NCBI GenBank assembly: GCA_038040445.1
Contig: JBBPIG010000032.1
Location: 1 to 64,000, forward strand
Reading direction: 5' to 3'
Source: Acidobacteriota bacterium
Lineage (GTDB): Bacteria > Acidobacteriota > Blastocatellia > UBA7656
DNA: 64,000 bases
Shown here: piece by piece, positions 62,329-64,000 of the stretch
Layout of the letters: every line of letters begins with the position of its first letter
How positions within the stretch are numbered: the stretch's first letter is position 1
The notes under the pieces: generated by a model
Told to the model about the DNA's origin: nothing
Databases searched by the model: none
Seen by the model: only the letters and a program-made list of their open reading frames with translations
Program-made: the position numbers and the translations under genes

Positions 62329-64000
62329 TTACCTAATGTGCCAACTAATCCACTGACTGAGCGGACTCGACGTATGGGGTATAAGATAACAGACCTGGGG
62401 CGGGGCAAAGAAATTGCTCGCGGCGCAATGCGTCCACATGCTCGTACCCCAGGTGTTGACTCGAATCGGCTTGTTCTTGACCGCAAACCTCCACACACTG
62501 TAGATCACGAAGATCATGGTTGGGGGATACAGGTTACCCGGAAACCTAACGCGACCAGGCGGAGTGCTTAACCATGGAGTTTCTAAGCCGAAGAACCATA
62601 CCGGTATCGCCAGAAAGGGTTGAAATCTTTCAATTCTAGCGCGTACAGACAGATAGACCGTTGAACCGCCACCAATCGAATTCGGTGAATAGATAGACGA
62701 AGCCGCCTGGCCTTGCTCCTCGTCCGCCTGCGAATCTCCCTTTGCTTTTGACGCACTCAATGAGGGATTGAGCGCGCCGCTTGCTTGCAAAGAAAGAATC
62801 GGTGCGGGAAAACCGGCCGATACGCTGGTTCCTTCATCTTCTAGTCGGTCAGCGAATGCCGCCTCCAAGGGCGATGGCGACAACCCTTTCTTATCGCTAT
62901 TGTTCACTGGATCAGCATTCGCGTAAAAGTACCTGTTGAAATTCGTGGATTGGTTGGATGAACTAGTTAACCCGTCAACTTGCATGAATCTTTCAACGCT
63001 CGACGCGTAGTGACGGTTAATCGCATAGTCCGCGGCGCTCTCAGTATCGCGCTCATAAGTCGTGAAATGATGTTTCTCCTGCGTGCCGCTTTCTCCTAAG
63101 CCCTCTCCAAAAGGCAAGTGACCCTGACGGCCTATCAGGTTGCCGCTTCCATCAAGCACAAGCCTCTCGCTCAGTCTGTCGTTTAATAGATACTTCGTCA
63201 CCCCCGTCTCTCCTCTTGCGATCATCCGGCCGACTGCATAAATGTAGACCGCGATCAACCCCCTTGTGGCCGAATCGAACTCACCTATTACCTGACTGCC
63301 TTCCCAAATATAGTGCGTCCCCGCACCGCCTGATACTTTCTTGTATCGACGGTTCTGATTGTCATAGCTGTACTGAGCAGACGTCCCTCCGTCTACGCTC
63401 GTCAGGCGATTCTCTGCGTCATAGGTGTAGCTATGCGCTCCATCATTAGTAACATTGCCTGCCGCGTCATACGTGTACGTGACTGTTGCGCCGCTCGTAA
63501 GAGTCTGAATTCGATTTGTAGGCGCGCCGCCGCTCTGCTGCAACGCGACGCTCTGAATCTGATTGCCTCCAGTCACTGCGTCCCACACACCTGTTCGATT
63601 GCCCCATCGGTCATGGGCGAACCGTCGTTGCGCTGTCACACCGTTTGTCGTCTGAGATGACGTGACAAGCCGCTCCATATTGTCATACGTGTAGGTGGCA
63701 AGTTCAGCCAGCCCACCTATCGAACTGCAGCAGGTAATCGCCATCAACTGGCCGGCGTTCCCTGCTGTGGTGCCTGCCCCCATCTGTCCGGCCTGAGCCT
63801 GATAGCTGTAGGCTAAGCTCATCAACGGCCCGTTCCCTGGGATAGCCGCGCTCTGCGAAGTCAACTGCATTCTGTTCGCATCATAACCGAAGCTTTCGCT
63901 TACTCCGTTGCCAAGTGTTGTCCCGGTCATCTGCCCGATGCCGTTGTAGGTCACGCTCGTCAGATAGCCCCCCACGGAAGTCAGCCGCCCACGGCTATCG
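62329..64000 (-). CDS. Rhs/YD-repeat protein, 3' part
   Basis: An open frame from the window edge (no start seen) to 62329, over 555 residues. YD-type repeats run through it (YDANRMQLTS, YDNMERLVTS, YTYDAAGNVTNDG, YTYDAENRLTS, YSYDNQNRRYKKV). The Rhs core end RDTESAADYAINRHYASSVERFMQVDGL and FNRYFYANADPVNNSDKKGL follows; here the family's DPxG is DKKGL. The last ~190 residues are a variable C-terminal domain with two hydrophobic segments and no recognised toxin fold. It is probably a polymorphic toxin of which only the end is visible. Confidence 0.8.
   Translation of the reverse strand, partial: DSRGRLTSVGGYLTSVTYNGIGQMTGTTLGNGVSESFGYDANRMQLTSQSAAIPGNGPLMSLAYSYQAQAGQMGAGTTAGNAGQLMAITCCSSIGGLAELATYTYDNMERLVTSSQTTNGVTAQRRFAHDRWGNRTGVWDAVTGGNQIQSVALQQSGGAPTNRIQTLTSGATVTYTYDAAGNVTNDGAHSYTYDAENRLTSVDGGTSAQYSYDNQNRRYKKVSGGAGTHYIWEGSQVIGEFDSATRGLIAVYIYAVGRMIARGETGVTKYLLNDRLSERLVLDGSGNLIGRQGHLPFGEGLGESGTQEKHHFTTYERDTESAADYAINRHYASSVERFMQVDGLTSSSNQSTNFNRYFYANADPVNNSDKKGLSPSPLEAAFADRLEDEGTSVSAGFPAPILSLQASGALNPSLSASKAKGDSQADEEQGQAASSIYSPNSIGGGSTVYLSVRARIERFQPFLAIPVWFFGLETPWLSTPPGRVRFPGNLYPPTMIFVIYSVWRFAVKNKPIRVNTWGTSMWTHCAASNFFAPPQVCYLIPHTSSPLSQWISWHIR

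Overview
The window looks like chromosome from an Acidobacteriota-type soil bacterium, possibly the Blastocatellia/Pyrinomonadaceae side. This rests on gene content only: two ADOP-type ABC permeases (acidobacterial duplicated orphan permeases), a BlaI/BlaR1-TonB pair, DUF5916, DUF4097 and S9 peptidase genes, and many palindromic intergenic repeats. No rRNA or tRNA gene or CRISPR array was recognised.

Layout. 1-800: a truncated signal-anchor gene and a single-domain response regulator whose phosphoacceptor Asp is Ser. 1.6-5.8 kb: type IV pilus operon pilB-pilT-pilC (minus). 6.3-8.0 kb: phosphate permease with its DUF47 partner. 8.1-11.1 kb: BlaI repressor and BlaR1-like sensor protease with a TonB end. 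11.2-20.1 kb: minus-strand envelope genes (PDZ protein, DUF5916 protein, ECF sigma factor/anti-sigma/two DUF4097 proteins) and an RlmI-like methyltransferase. 20.3-28.4 kb: accessory island with a retropepsin-like protein, VapBC, a RelE-like/UvrD helicase fusion, two unknown membrane proteins, a DUF2971 remnant, AbiE and BrnTA; it carries attC-like hairpins and a repeated gene-tail sequence. 28.8-34.8 kb: ATPase plus two ADOP permeases. 34.9-47.7 kb: deacetylase, class II ribonucleotide reductase, epimerase, carbamoyltransferase, Nudix hydrolase, amidohydrolase, 5'-nucleotidase and S9 peptidase. 47.7-48.9 kb: a short integron-cassette-like block (DUF2442 and an unknown ORF) with one convincing attC site. 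49-53 kb: polyamine-type ABC genes split by a GT39-like glycosyltransferase. 53-57.5 kb: ArsC-like protein, sugar acetyltransferase and oxidoreductase, two zinc-ribbon membrane proteins. 57.7-61.5 kb: purM and purF bracketing DUF3006 and an MBL-fold hydrolase. 61.6-64 kb: the 3' part of an Rhs/YD-repeat gene followed by a possible immunity gene.

The strongest candidates for something new are the RelE-UvrD fusion in the 20-28 kb island and the cassette-like structures: the attC at 48230-48287 with a duplicated S9 gene tail, and two symmetric attC-like hairpins in the toxin-antitoxin island, with no integrase in view. All calls come from reading the sequence and translations; no database search was run.
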